DNA from: Brevundimonas sp.
Lineage (GTDB): Bacteria; Pseudomonadota; Alphaproteobacteria; Caulobacterales; Caulobacteraceae
DNA: 64,000 nucleotides
Assembly: GCA_003248965.1 (NCBI GenBank)
Contig: QFQU01000010.1
Location: forward strand, 150,489-214,488
Direction: 5' to 3'
The notes beneath the pieces are model-generated. The model was not told where the DNA came from and made no database searches. It was given only the letters and a program-made list of their open reading frames with translations. Position 1 is the first letter of the stretch. Each line of letters opens with the position of its first letter. Shown here in pieces: positions 16,957 through 25,714 of this stretch. The translations under genes and the position numbers were made by a program.

Positions 16957-17207
16957 CAACGCTTGCTCCGGAACAGGAAGAAGGCGAACAGACAGATCGC
17001 CGAGCCGGCCAGGGCCCACACGGTCCACAACCAGTCGGTCATGGCGCTGACTGCAAACACGCGCACCGCCAGGAACCAGCCGCAGACCAGGCCGACGCCG
17101 GACACCAGGGCCGTACCCCCGAATCCGCGCCGTCCGGTCGCCAGGTCCGCGATCCAGGCCAGCAGGACGCCGCCTGCGACGGCGACGACGATTTCGGCGT
17201 ATTGCAC
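16956..17207 (-). CDS. Small inner-membrane protein, unknown
   Basis: 83 residues from GTG 17207, which has an appropriately placed GGGAG; a TTG at 17231 would add eight residues. Three hydrophobic segments are visible (starting EIVVAVAGGVLLAWIADL), with a basic FRSKR end. I do not recognise the family. It is coupled to the DUF2842 gene and divergent from ctaA across about 150 bp. Confidence 0.7.
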   Translation of the reverse strand: MQYAEIVVAVAGGVLLAWIADLATGRRGFGGTALVSGVGLVCGWFLAVRVFAVSAMTDWLWTVWALAGSAICLFAFFLFRSKR

Positions 17208-17355
17208 CCTGATCTCCCTGTCCTGCGTCAACGACGGCGTGACGTTGTTCGCTCAATCCGACTCGATCTCGACTGCAGAGGCGGGCATACCGCCGGGGTC
17301 GCGATTTGGTCATGGTCAAGCGCGACAGCATATCCGGGTCAATGTCGGGCGTCGA

Positions 17356-18456
17356 ATGAACCGTTTCGGAAATCCTGATCGCAACCGCGCGGTCGCCGTG
17401 TGGCTGTTCGCCACGGCGGCGCTGGTCTTTCTGATGGTGGTGGTGGGCGGCGTGACGCGCCTGACAGGCTCGGGCCTGTCGATCACCGAATGGAAGCCCA
17501 TCATGGGGGCGATCCCGCCGCTGAACGACGCCCAGTGGGCCGAGGCTTTCGACAAATACAAACAGATTCCCCAGTACGCCCAGGTCAACGTCGGCATGAC
17601 CCTGGGCGAGTTCCAGGGAATCTTCTGGTGGGAATGGCTGCACCGCCTGATCGGTCGCTTGGTCGGTCTGGTCTTCAGCCTGCCGCTGGTCGTCTTTCTG
17701 CTGTGTCGGGCCGCGCCGCCCAGATCGATCTTTCGTCAGTGGGCCATGCCGGATCGTCTGATCTGGCGCTGCGTCCTTCTGCTGGCGCTGGGCGGTCTGC
17801 AGGGTCTGATCGGCTGGTGGATGGTGTCCAGCGGCCTGTCCGAGCGGGTCAGCGTCGCGCCCGAACGGCTGGCCACGCACCTGGGCCTGGCCTTCGTGCT
17901 TTTCGCCGCCCTGATCTGGACCGGGCTGGAGGCCTGGAACGGCGAGGATCACGGCCGGCCGCCATCCGGTTGGGCGCGGGGCGCGGCGCTCGTGGTCGGC
18001 CTGGTCTTCGTGCAATGCTTGCTGGGCGCCCTGGTCGCCGGCGGCCATGCCGGACTGGTCTATACCGACTGGCCGCTGATGAACGGCGACGTCCTGCCTC
18101 CGGCGGATTGGAGCCTGGGCGCCAGCGCCTTGCTGCACGATCAGGCCCTGACCCAGTTCAATCATCGGCTGGTCGCCTATGGGCTTCTGATCGCCGTCAG
18201 CATCTACGCCTTCCAGGCTTGGCGCTGGCGCGTGGCCGAGGGCATGGGCCTGGGCGCCTTCACCCTGGCGGGCGTGGTTTGGATTCAGGCCCTGCTGGGC
18301 GTCGTCACCCTGATCAACGCCGTGCCGGTGTGGCTGGGCGTCTTGCATCAGGCGGGCGCCGCCGTGGTCCTGGCGGTCGCGACGATCAATCTGTGGATGG
18401 TGCTGCGGGCTCAGCCCCGCATCTTCATGTCCGGACCGCGTTCCATGGGCCGCTGA
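17356..18456 (+). CDS. ctaA: Heme A synthase (COX15/CtaA type 2)
   Basis: 366 residues with eight membrane helices. The four conserved haem-ligand histidines sit in WWEWLHRLIGR, ATHLGLAF, QFNHRLVAY and VLHQAGAAV. The N-terminal VGGVTRLTGSGLSITEW..I.GAIPPLN is diagnostic. The enzyme oxidises the C8 methyl of heme O to give heme A for aa3-type cytochrome oxidase. ATG 17356 was chosen because the family begins with this short basic segment before helix 1; a longer in-frame extension is not supported. The 3' end overlaps a PhoX remnant on the other strand. Confidence 0.95.
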   Translation: MNRFGNPDRNRAVAVWLFATAALVFLMVVVGGVTRLTGSGLSITEWKPIMGAIPPLNDAQWAEAFDKYKQIPQYAQVNVGMTLGEFQGIFWWEWLHRLIGRLVGLVFSLPLVVFLLCRAAPPRSIFRQWAMPDRLIWRCVLLLALGGLQGLIGWWMVSSGLSERVSVAPERLATHLGLAFVLFAALIWTGLEAWNGEDHGRPPSGWARGAALVVGLVFVQCLLGALVAGGHAGLVYTDWPLMNGDVLPPADWSLGASALLHDQALTQFNHRLVAYGLLIAVSIYAFQAWRWRVAEGMGLGAFTLAGVVWIQALLGVVTLINAVPVWLGVLHQAGAAVVLAVATINLWMVLRAQPRIFMSGPRSMGR

Positions 18457-18536
18457 CGGCGAAGGTCGCGCCCGGATTGGATGTCGAAGAACAGGGTCGA
18501 TCCGTCGGGTGAGAAGACGGCGCCAGCGAGCTCAGA
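18425..18536 (-). pseudogene. Decayed C-terminal fragment of a PhoX-type (DUF839) phosphatase
   Basis: On the minus strand one frame reads SELAGAVFSPDGSTLFFDIQ and another continues NPGATFAVSGPW, ending at a stop at 18425. Joined, these match the recalled C-terminus of PhoX-family alkaline phosphatases (SPDGxTLFxNIQxPGxTFAITGPW). The frame change fits a 2-nt deletion after the codons for IQ. Sequence further upstream is not recognisable, so only about 35 codons of an old gene remain. Confidence 0.7.
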
Positions 18537-18640
18537 GACGTCGCCCGCCCGCGTGTAGAGCTGGGCAGTGCTGGAACCAACCAGTGCGCAGCGGCAAGGG
18601 ATTTCATGGCCCAGAAGCGTCACGGCTAGATGACGCTGGC

Positions 18641-18720
18641 GTTATTCCGTAACAAAACAAACAGACGGCAATTGGGTATTTTAATACCGTTAATATAAAA
18701 CCATTTAAACTCAGTGAGTT
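18641..18720. other. AT-rich island with a short palindrome upstream of rplM
   Basis: About 80 bp that are far richer in A and T than the surrounding DNA, containing GGTATT-TT-AATACC (18675-18688), a perfect 6-bp inverted repeat, and several TTAA tetramers. It lies between the PhoX remnant and the rplM promoter. It could be an operator or UP-like element, or leftover foreign DNA. The rest of 18537-18747 holds no gene that I can support. Confidence 0.5.
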
Positions 18721-18747
18721 ATGGGAAATCGGCACGTCGTTCTCGCG

Positions 18748-18776
18748 TTGACGACACGGCAGCCGTCCTGTATCAG
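18748..18776 (+). promoter_or_regulatory. Promoter of the rplM-rpsI operon
   Basis: TTGACG at 18748-18753, a 17-bp spacer, and TATCAG at 18771-18776, a strong match to a housekeeping promoter. The predicted start near 18783 leaves a leader of about 55 nt before rplM. Confidence 0.65.
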
Positions 18777-18836
18777 CGCGCCTTCCTTCGGTTCCCTCGG
18801 GAGCCGGAACCGATTTTCGTCTCCAGGAACCCCCTC

Positions 18837-19313
18837 ATGCTGAAGAGCACTACGGCTTCGTTGAAGCCGGCCGAGGTCGAGAAGAAGTGGATCCACATCG
18901 ACGCCGAAGGCGTCGTGGTGGGCCGTCTCGCGACCTTCATCGCCAACCGTCTGCGCGGCAAGCACCGCGGCGACTATACCCCGCACGTCGATTGCGGCGA
19001 CTATGTCGTCGTCACCAACGTGGACAAGGTGGTGTTCACCGGCAAGAAGAACACCGACAAGATCTACTATCGCCACACCGGCCACCCGGGCGGCGTCAAG
19101 GAAACCACCCCCGAGAAGGTCTTGGGCGGTCGCTTCCCCGAGCGCGTGCTCGAAAAGGCCGTCGAGCGCATGCTGCCCAAGGAAAGCCCCTTGGCCCGCA
19201 AGCAGATGACGCATCTGCGCCTGTTCTCAGGCAGCCAGCACGACCACGAAGCCCAGCAACCGGAAACGATCGACTTCAAGTCGGCGTCGCCCAAGAACAC
19301 CCGGAGCGTCTGA
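18837..19313 (+). CDS. rplM: Ribosomal protein L13 (uL13)
   Basis: 158 residues. The motifs WIHIDAEGVVVGRLAT, GDYVVVTN and YRHTGHPGG then RMLPK are diagnostic of L13, an early-assembling 50S protein. ATG 18837 gives the usual N-terminus (MLKSTTASLKPAEVEKKW). The gene is followed 2 bp later by rpsI, the conserved bacterial pair. Confidence 0.98.
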   Translation: MLKSTTASLKPAEVEKKWIHIDAEGVVVGRLATFIANRLRGKHRGDYTPHVDCGDYVVVTNVDKVVFTGKKNTDKIYYRHTGHPGGVKETTPEKVLGGRFPERVLEKAVERMLPKESPLARKQMTHLRLFSGSQHDHEAQQPETIDFKSASPKNTRSV

Positions 19314-19315
19314 GC

Positions 19316-19807
19316 ATGACCGACGTGACCAACGAAACCGCCACCGGCTTCGACGCCCTGAAGGGCCTGACCGCCTCGGCCGAGAACGACGCCCCCGTCT
19401 ATGTCCAGAAGCTGGACGCCCAGGGCCGCGCCTATTCGACCGGCAAGCGCAAGAACGCCATCGCCCGCGTCTGGGTGAAGGCGGGCTCGGGCAAGATCAC
19501 CGTGAATGGCAAGGACGTGGCCGCCTATTTCGCCCGTCCGGTGCTGCAGATGATGGTGGCCCAGCCGCTGAACGTCGCCGACCGCGCCACCCAGTATGAC
19601 GTCGTCTGCACCGTCGAAGGCTCGGGCCTGTCGGGCCAGGCCGGCGCCATCCGCCACGGCCTGTCGCACGCCCTGACGCACTATGAGCCGGAACTGCGCA
19701 AGGTCCTGAAGCCGCACGGCTTACTGACCCGTGACAGCCGCGTCGTCGAACGCAAGAAGTACGGCCGCGCCAAGGCTCGCCGCAGCTTCCAGTTCTCGAA
19801 GCGTTAA
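19316..19807 (+). CDS. rpsI: Ribosomal protein S9 (uS9)
   Basis: 163 residues. The core YSTGKRKNAIARVWVK, the GLSGQAGAIRHG region and the C-terminal KKYGRAKARRSFQFSKR tail, which reaches toward the P-site tRNA, identify S9. The N-terminal extension of about 30 residues is usual in alphaproteobacteria. It ends the operon and is followed by an intrinsic terminator 25 bp after the stop. Confidence 0.98.
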   Translation: MTDVTNETATGFDALKGLTASAENDAPVYVQKLDAQGRAYSTGKRKNAIARVWVKAGSGKITVNGKDVAAYFARPVLQMMVAQPLNVADRATQYDVVCTVEGSGLSGQAGAIRHGLSHALTHYEPELRKVLKPHGLLTRDSRVVERKKYGRAKARRSFQFSKR

Positions 19808-19832
19808 CTCGCAACCGCGAGTGGGATACAAG

Positions 19833-19863
19833 GGCGCTTCGGGGAAACCCGGAGCGCCTTTTT
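19833..19863 (+). terminator. Intrinsic terminator after rpsI
   Basis: GGCGCT (19833-19838) pairs with AGCGCC (19853-19858), with further pairing of cggg/cccg inside, followed directly by TTTTT. A classical Rho-independent terminator. Confidence 0.85.
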
Positions 19864-19893
19864 CTTTGGCTGACATCCTGACGGATCGATCGC

Positions 19894-20829
19894 ATGACCC
19901 ACACCATCTTCATCGACGGCGAGGCCGGGACCGCGGGTCTGGAGATTCGCGAGCGGCTGGAGGCGCGCGACGATCTGGAACTGATGCTGCTGGGCGACCG
20001 GCGGCGCGACGTGGAAGCCAGGCGACAGGCGCTGAACGCGGCCGACGCCGTGATCCTGTGCCTGCCCGACGACGCCTCGCGCGAGGCGGTGGCGATGATC
20101 GACAATCCGGCGGTGCGGGTGATCGACGCCTCGACGGCCTATCGGGTCGATCCGCACTGGACCTATGGCTTCGCCGAGATGGACGCTGACCAGCGCGCGG
20201 TGATCGCCGCCTCGACGCGGGTGTCCAATCCCGGCTGCTATCCGACCGGCTTTATCGCCCTGATGCGGCCGCTGGTGAAGGCCGGGTTGGTGCCGGCCGA
20301 CTGGCCCGTCACGGTCAATGCGGTGTCGGGCTATTCCGGCGGCGGAAAGACGATGATCGCCGAGTTCGAAACGCCCGACGCATCCACCGCCTATCGCGCC
20401 TATGGCCTGTCGCTGAAGCACAAACATGTGCCGGAGATGACGAAACACGCAGGCTTGGCGCGCCCCGTCCTGTTCGCGCCGGCCGTCGGAAACTATCGCC
20501 AGGGCATGCTGGTCGAAGTTCCGCTGCATCTGTCCGCCTTGCCCGAGACGCCCTCGGTCGAGCGGCTGCACGGCGCCCTGGTCGAGGCCTATGAGGGCCA
20601 GCGGTTCGTCGAGGTCGCGGACCTGGAAGCGACCGAGGCGATGACGGGCATCGAACCCGAATCCCTGAACGGCACCAACCGCCTGCGCCTGCACGTTTTC
20701 GGCGACCGAGGCGGGGATCAGGCGCGTCTGGTCGCCCTGCTGGACAATCTGGGCAAGGGCGCCTCGGGCGCGGCCGTGCAGAACCTCAACATCATGCTGA
20801 GTCTGGACGAAGCGACCGGCCTGACCTGA
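19894..20829 (+). CDS. argC: N-acetyl-gamma-glutamyl-phosphate reductase (type 2)
   Basis: 311 residues, the short form of ArgC. It reduces N-acetylglutamyl phosphate to the semialdehyde in arginine synthesis. The catalytic cysteine lies in SNPGCYPTGFIAL; HTIFIDGEAGTAGLEIRERL is the NADP-binding start and KHKHVPEM is also typical. The gene stands alone behind the rpsI terminator and ends in a 9-bp perfect inverted repeat that includes its stop. Confidence 0.95.
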   Translation: MTHTIFIDGEAGTAGLEIRERLEARDDLELMLLGDRRRDVEARRQALNAADAVILCLPDDASREAVAMIDNPAVRVIDASTAYRVDPHWTYGFAEMDADQRAVIAASTRVSNPGCYPTGFIALMRPLVKAGLVPADWPVTVNAVSGYSGGGKTMIAEFETPDASTAYRAYGLSLKHKHVPEMTKHAGLARPVLFAPAVGNYRQGMLVEVPLHLSALPETPSVERLHGALVEAYEGQRFVEVADLEATEAMTGIEPESLNGTNRLRLHVFGDRGGDQARLVALLDNLGKGASGAAVQNLNIMLSLDEATGLT

Positions 20830-20856
20830 GCCGCCGCGCTTGTCGTCCGGCTCAGG
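20825..20856. terminator. Hairpin at the argC stop
   Basis: CCTGAGCCG at 20825-20833 pairs with CGGCTCAGG at 20848-20856. It contains the argC stop and reaches the last codons of the convergent gene. No T tract follows, so the termination role is inferred. Confidence 0.45.
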
Positions 20857-21229
20857 CCCGGCGCGCCCGGATCGCCGAATCGACGGTCAGGCCGAAGATC
20901 ACGGCCGCAATGATCACCAGCAGCCCATAGTCGTGGCCGGGAAAGAAGACCGGCGCGCAGCCCATGCCGATCACGATCAGCGGGAACAGTCCGGCCCAGA
21001 CGGCGGTGCCCGGCGCGTCGCGCCGGACCATCGGCTCGACAGCCGGCCGTTTCATCATCTGCGCCACACGGCCGTTCAACAGGATGAAACCGCCGGCGCA
21101 GATCACGGCCGAAATCAGATATTTCGCCGTATTGCCCGGCTCGCCGAACAGGCTGGCGGTCATCAGCAGCAGCGCCAGGGCGACGCCGGTGCTGAGGGCA
21201 AGAAGGGCGTTCGGTTCCAGACGACTCAA
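20852..21229 (-). CDS. Small integral membrane protein downstream of phaC
   Basis: 125 residues from a TTG at 21229 whose first bases overlap the phaC stop (TTGA), implying translational coupling. Four hydrophobic segments are visible (starting LLALSTGVALALLLMTASLF), with a short basic tail IRARRA. No motif is recognised. Co-translation with phaC may reflect operon position only. An alternative start is the ATG of MTASLF. Confidence 0.65.
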   Translation of the reverse strand: MSRLEPNALLALSTGVALALLLMTASLFGEPGNTAKYLISAVICAGGFILLNGRVAQMMKRPAVEPMVRRDAPGTAVWAGLFPLIVIGMGCAPVFFPGHDYGLLVIIAAVIFGLTVDSAIRARRA

Positions 21230-23163
21230 GACTTCACTTTCACATAGCTGCCGGGCGCCGGCTCGATGGGCTTTAGCGGGCCCTTGGCGGGATCGCGAGC
21301 GGGAACAGCCTTGCCGGAACGCTCGCTCAGCCACGCCGCCCAATGCGGCCACCAGCTGCCCTTGTGTTCGACCGCCCCGGCCTGCCATTCGGCCAGGGTC
21401 TCGGGCAGGGCGGCGTTGGTCCAGTGCTGATACTTGTTGGCCGCCGGGGCGTTGATCACGCCCGCGATATGGCCCGACCCCGCCAGGGTGTAGGTCACGT
21501 CGCCCCCGAACAGCCGGGCCGATCGATAGACCGAGTTCATCGGGGCGATATGGTCTTCGCGGCTGGCCTGGAAGTACAGCGGGATCGTCACCTTCGACAG
21601 ATCGGCGGTCACGCCGCCGATCTCGAACTCGCCCTCGGCCAGGGCGTTCGCCCCATACATCTGGCGCAGATAGGCCAGGTGCAGGGCCTTGGGCATCCGC
21701 GTCTGGTCGGCGTTCCAGAACAGCAGGTCGAAGGCCGGCGGATCCTTGCCCAGAAGATAGTTGCTGACGAAGAAGGACCAGATAAGGTCGTTGGACCGCA
21801 GGGCGTTGAAGGTCTCGGCCATCGCCGCGCCAGGCAGGACGCCGCCGGCCGCATCCATCTGACGTTCGATCTCGGCGATCCAGTGTTCGTCGGTGAACAG
21901 CAGAAGATCGCCGGCCTCTGCGAAGTCATGCTGGGCGGCGAAGAAGGTGGCTGCGGCGATGCGCGTGTCGCCCTTGGCCGCCATATGGGCCAGGGCGGCG
22001 CCTAAAAGCGTGCCGCCGATGCAGTAGCCGACGGCGTTCAGTTGCTTCGTCCCGGCCTGTTCCAGCGTCTTGTCGACGGCGCGATAGATGCCCTTTTCCA
22101 GATAGTCGTCGAAGCCGAAATCGGCCTTGTCGCGGTCCGGGTTCACCCAGGAACAGACGAAAACGGTGAACCCCTGCGCCGACAGCCAGCGGATCAGCGA
22201 ATTCGCCGGTTGCAGGTCCATGATGTAGAATTTGTTGATCCACGGCGGGAAGATCAGCAGTGGAATCTGATGTTGGGTCTCGGTCGCGGGGGCGTACTGG
22301 ATCAGTTCGAACAGTTCGTCGCGCCACACCACCTGGCCCGGCGCCGTGGCCACGTTTTCGCCGACCGTGAACTTGCCGTAGTCGGCCTGGCTGATCCTCA
22401 GGGCGCCGCCTCCGCGCTCCATGTCGGCGGCGAAGTTCTGCATGCCTTTGACCAGAGACTCCCCGCTGGTCTCGGCCAACGCCTTCAGCGCCACGGGATT
22501 GGAGGCCAGGAAGTTGGCGGGGGAAAAGGCGTCGGTCAGCAGGCGGGTGAAGAACTGGGCGCGGCGCTTGACCGCTGGATCGACGCCTTCAACACCCGCG
22601 ACCAGACCGTTCATCCAGTCCGAGGTCAGCAGATAGGATCGCCGCATCATGTCGAACATCGGATTTTCGGACCAGGCGGGGTCCTTGAACCGCTTGTCGG
22701 CGGGGGCGGGCGGTGCGTCCGCCTGGGCCGCGACCGAGGACCACAGGCCCATATAGCGATTGAACAGATCGGCCTGGGCCTGGAACAGCTTTTCGGGGCG
22801 CGCGGCGAGGCTGGTCATGACCGAGGTCATGGCGGGCGCGACATTGAAGGGGTCGGCCGAAAGCGCGGCTGGGCGGTCGGCCTGGTTCAGCGCCGCCTCG
22901 GCGATGGCGCTCTGGGCCAGCATGGCGGCCTTGGCCAGGTTCATCGACAGGGTTTCGATCATCTGCGCCTGTTCGGCGCCCAGGACACCATGATCGACGG
23001 ACTCTTCAGCCGACGGTTCGACGACAGGATCGACGGGCGGTGCCTCCACCTTGCCCCCCTTGTTCTTCTTCGCCTTTGCGCTGGCGGATTTGGCCGAGGT
23101 CGGGCGGCCGGCCTTGCGCGGCGTCTTTTCGGGCTGGGGAGCATCCGTCTTGGACTTGGCCAT
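21226..23163 (-). CDS. phaC: Class I poly(3-hydroxyalkanoate) synthase
   Basis: 645 residues. The lipase-like box GYCIGG carries the catalytic cysteine (residue 381); the catalytic aspartate lies in REDHIAP and the histidine in GSGHIAG. PhaC polymerises hydroxyacyl-CoA on granules. A Lys/Ala/Pro-rich N-terminal tail of about 60 residues (PRKAGRPTSAKSASAKAK) precedes the synthase and is unusual. No phaA, phaB or phasin gene lies nearby, so the operon is split in this genome. Confidence 0.96.
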   Translation of the reverse strand: MAKSKTDAPQPEKTPRKAGRPTSAKSASAKAKKNKGGKVEAPPVDPVVEPSAEESVDHGVLGAEQAQMIETLSMNLAKAAMLAQSAIAEAALNQADRPAALSADPFNVAPAMTSVMTSLAARPEKLFQAQADLFNRYMGLWSSVAAQADAPPAPADKRFKDPAWSENPMFDMMRRSYLLTSDWMNGLVAGVEGVDPAVKRRAQFFTRLLTDAFSPANFLASNPVALKALAETSGESLVKGMQNFAADMERGGGALRISQADYGKFTVGENVATAPGQVVWRDELFELIQYAPATETQHQIPLLIFPPWINKFYIMDLQPANSLIRWLSAQGFTVFVCSWVNPDRDKADFGFDDYLEKGIYRAVDKTLEQAGTKQLNAVGYCIGGTLLGAALAHMAAKGDTRIAAATFFAAQHDFAEAGDLLLFTDEHWIAEIERQMDAAGGVLPGAAMAETFNALRSNDLIWSFFVSNYLLGKDPPAFDLLFWNADQTRMPKALHLAYLRQMYGANALAEGEFEIGGVTADLSKVTIPLYFQASREDHIAPMNSVYRSARLFGGDVTYTLAGSGHIAGVINAPAANKYQHWTNAALPETLAEWQAGAVEHKGSWWPHWAAWLSERSGKAVPARDPAKGPLKPIEPAPGSYVKVKS

Positions 23164-23242
23164 GGTGTTCGCCTCTGTATCCGGTCGGCCGGTTCATCCG
23201 CCCTTCCGCCGACGGTGATGATGGCATAAGACCAGCCGTGAA

Positions 23243-23692
23243 ATGAACGCGCAGTTTTGCAAAAAGATGGGTCTGGTCGCCGCAGTCGCCCTGCTGCCGT
23301 CCTTGACGGCCTGCGCGGCGGCCTTCGCACCCAAGGTCGACCAGACTTCGCCCCTGGCCCCGCGCATCGAAGCCCTGGTCGCGGCGAACCGCCATTATCC
23401 CAGCTGGAGCGACTTCCCGGCCGCGCCCAACGCCTTGCCGCCGGCCAGCCGGATCGCCGCCAATGTCGCCGGCCTGGAAGGGCAGGGGACGGCCCTGTCA
23501 GGACAGGTCGCCGGAATCGACTGGACCTTGGGCGATCCCGAAGCCCTGGCGGCGGAAACCCGCGCCCGGGTCGGCGCCGTTCCTGTCTCGCCGGACGCCA
23601 TCCAGAGCCAGGCCGATATCGACGCCTTCGCCCAATCCCTGCGCGACCGGGCCAAGGCGCCGCCGCCGATTGACCGCCGCCCCCCGCAATGA
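23243..23692 (+). CDS. Putative lipoprotein, unknown
   Basis: 149 residues with a signal peptide ending in a lipobox-like LTAC (cysteine near residue 24). The mature part has the pattern YPSWSDFPAAPNALPPA and is otherwise Ala-rich, ending in a Pro/Arg tail. The TGA overlaps the recJ ATG (ATGA), so the two genes are coupled although no functional link is evident. Confidence 0.75.
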   Translation: MNAQFCKKMGLVAAVALLPSLTACAAAFAPKVDQTSPLAPRIEALVAANRHYPSWSDFPAAPNALPPASRIAANVAGLEGQGTALSGQVAGIDWTLGDPEALAAETRARVGAVPVSPDAIQSQADIDAFAQSLRDRAKAPPPIDRRPPQ

Positions 23693-25542
23693 AACTCGCC
23701 GGGAAGCGAGAATCCCGGGACAATGCTCTGATGGCGGACGACGGCGGCGCAAAGACCCTGAACGCATTCCTGGGCGTGGCCCGCTCGCTGTCCGGTCGTG
23801 CCTGGGCGCAGCGTCCGGCCGACGCCGCGACGATCCGCGCCCATATGCAGACGCTGGGTCTGGAAGAACCGCTGGCGCGGGCGCTGGCCGCACGCGGGGT
23901 TGGGGCGGACCAGGGGGCGGATTTCCTGAGGCCGACCCTGCGCGCCCTGTTCCCCGACCCGTCCAGCTTCATGGACATGGACCGCGCCGCCGAAGCCATT
24001 CTGGACGCGCTTCAGGCCGGGGCGTCGATCCATGTCTTCGCCGACTATGACGTGGACGGGGCTTCCAGCGCGGCGCTGCTGGTGCGCTGGTTCCGCGCCA
24101 TGGGGACAGAACTGCCCATCTATGTGCCCGACCGGCTGACCGAAGGCTATGGCCCCAGCGCAAGGGCTTTCGATACGCTGAAAGCAAGCGGCGCCGATCT
24201 GGTCTTGACGGTGGATTGCGGCGCGGCGGCCAACGAAGCCCTGGCCCACGCCGCCGCCATCGATCTGAACGTGGTCGTCATCGACCACCACCTGATGCGC
24301 GCCGAGCCGCCCAAGGCCCTGGCCGTCGTCAATCCGAACAGACCCGGCTGCAATTCCGGTCAGGGCAATCTGGCGGCGGCGGGCGTGGTGTTCGTGCTTC
24401 TGGCGGCCCTGAACCGCGAAGGGCGTCGGCGCGGCCTGTTCGCGGATCGGCCAGAGCCTGACATTCGCCAATGGCTGGATCTGGCGGCCCTGGGCGCCAT
24501 CTGCGACGTGACGGGGCTGACCGGCTTCAACCGCGCCCTGACCGGCCTGGGCCTGAAGGTCATGAGCGACTGGAAGAACCCCGGCCTGCGAGCCCTTCTG
24601 GCCGCAGCCGGGGGCGAGGTCGGTCCGGCCAAGAGCCATCACGCCGGTTTTATCCTGGGGCCGCGCATCAACGCGGGCGGGCGCATCGGCCGCTCGGACC
24701 TGGGCGCGCGCCTTCTGTCCACCGACGACCCGGCAGAGGCCGAGGCTCTGGCGCTTGAACTGGACGGCCTGAACCTGTCGCGCCGCGAGGTCGAACGCGC
24801 CGTCGCCGAATCCGCCGTCCGCAAGGTCGAGGCGACGGGCGCTCATGCCGACGATTCGGCCGTCGTGGTGGTCGCCGGCGAGGACTGGCATCCGGGCGTC
24901 GTCGGCATCGTGGCCGGACGTCTGCGCGAACGCTGGCGCAAGCCTGTCGTAGTCATCGGCGTCGATCCCGTGACGGGTCTGGGCAAGGGCTCGGGGCGGT
25001 CTCAACCCGGCATGAACCTGGGCCGTGCGGTCCAGGCCGCCTGGGAGGCCGAGGTGCTGCTGGCCGGCGGCGGACACGCCATGGCGGCGGGCCTGACGGT
25101 GGAGGCGAAGCGGATTCCCGAGCTGACCGCCTTCCTGAACGGCCGCCTGGCCGACGAGCGCGCGCAGGCCGTGGCCCTGGACGCGTTGGAGATCGACGCC
25201 TTGATCGACCCCGCAGCGGCGACCCGCGCCCTTTTCGACGCGTTCGAACAGTTGGCCCCCTTCGGCCCCGCCAATCCCGAACCGGTGTTCGCCCTATCGG
25301 GCGTCCAGGCGAGAGAGCCCGTGCAGATGAACGGCGGCCATGTCCGTTGTCGTCTGGTCGGGCCGGACGGCGCTTCGGTGCGGGCCATCGCCTGGCGCTG
25401 CGCGGACCTGCCTGGCGGTCAGGCCCTGCTGTCGGGGCAGGGCGGGCTGAACGTCGCCGGCCGACTGAAGGCCGACGACTGGAACGGGCGTCGCGGCGTC
25501 CAGTTCGAGATCGAGGACGTCGCCGATCCGCGCATGGTCTGA
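23689..25542 (+). CDS. recJ: RecJ, single-stranded-DNA 5'-3' exonuclease
   Basis: 617 residues. The DHH phosphoesterase motifs are present: FADYDVDGASSAALL, VLTVDCGAA, VVVIDHHL, and the DHHA1 region with GGHAMAAGLTV. RecJ degrades 5' ends during recombination and mismatch or base-excision repair. The start at 23689 overlaps the upstream stop; an in-frame ATG at 23731 gives a slightly shorter product. It runs convergent with nothing and is followed by tRNA-Glu. Confidence 0.95.
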   Translation: MKLAGKRESRDNALMADDGGAKTLNAFLGVARSLSGRAWAQRPADAATIRAHMQTLGLEEPLARALAARGVGADQGADFLRPTLRALFPDPSSFMDMDRAAEAILDALQAGASIHVFADYDVDGASSAALLVRWFRAMGTELPIYVPDRLTEGYGPSARAFDTLKASGADLVLTVDCGAAANEALAHAAAIDLNVVVIDHHLMRAEPPKALAVVNPNRPGCNSGQGNLAAAGVVFVLLAALNREGRRRGLFADRPEPDIRQWLDLAALGAICDVTGLTGFNRALTGLGLKVMSDWKNPGLRALLAAAGGEVGPAKSHHAGFILGPRINAGGRIGRSDLGARLLSTDDPAEAEALALELDGLNLSRREVERAVAESAVRKVEATGAHADDSAVVVVAGEDWHPGVVGIVAGRLRERWRKPVVVIGVDPVTGLGKGSGRSQPGMNLGRAVQAAWEAEVLLAGGGHAMAAGLTVEAKRIPELTAFLNGRLADERAQAVALDALEIDALIDPAAATRALFDAFEQLAPFGPANPEPVFALSGVQAREPVQMNGGHVRCRLVGPDGASVRAIAWRCADLPGGQALLSGQGGLNVAGRLKADDWNGRRGVQFEIEDVADPRMV

Positions 25543-25591
25543 GCGCCCGCGCCGCGATCCGTTCCCGGTCGAAAAAACTCCAAATCGCAGC

Positions 25592-25620
25592 TTGCGCCCC
25601 CGAAAGGGCACGGCTATATC
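25592..25620 (+). promoter_or_regulatory. Promoter of tRNA-Glu
   Basis: TTGCGC (25592-25597), 17 bp, TATATC (25615-25620), 19 bp before the tRNA 5' end. The spacing and match support a sigma-70 type promoter. Confidence 0.6.
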
Positions 25621-25639
25621 GCCGGCTCTCCCGCGCAGC

Positions 25640-25714
25640 GGTCCCTTCGTCTATCGGTTAGGACGTCAGGTTTTCAACCTGAAAAGAGGGGTTCGATTCC
25701 CCTAGGGACTGCCA
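25640..25714 (+). tRNA. tRNA-Glu (anticodon UUC)
   Basis: 75 nt including an encoded CCA. The acceptor stem GGTCCCT pairs with AGGGACT, the T arm is AGGGG-TTCGATT-CCCCT, and the anticodon loop TTTTCAA gives UUC. Confidence 0.97.

Noticed and set aside
16762..18348. Long minus-strand open frame opposite ctaA
   Set aside because: Only its last 64 codons are a real gene (DUF2842). The rest is Gln/His/Arg-rich antisense of ctaA with no family pattern.
18681..18693. CtrA full site in the AT-rich island
   Set aside because: The TTAA tetramers are spaced by 5 or 11 bases rather than 7.
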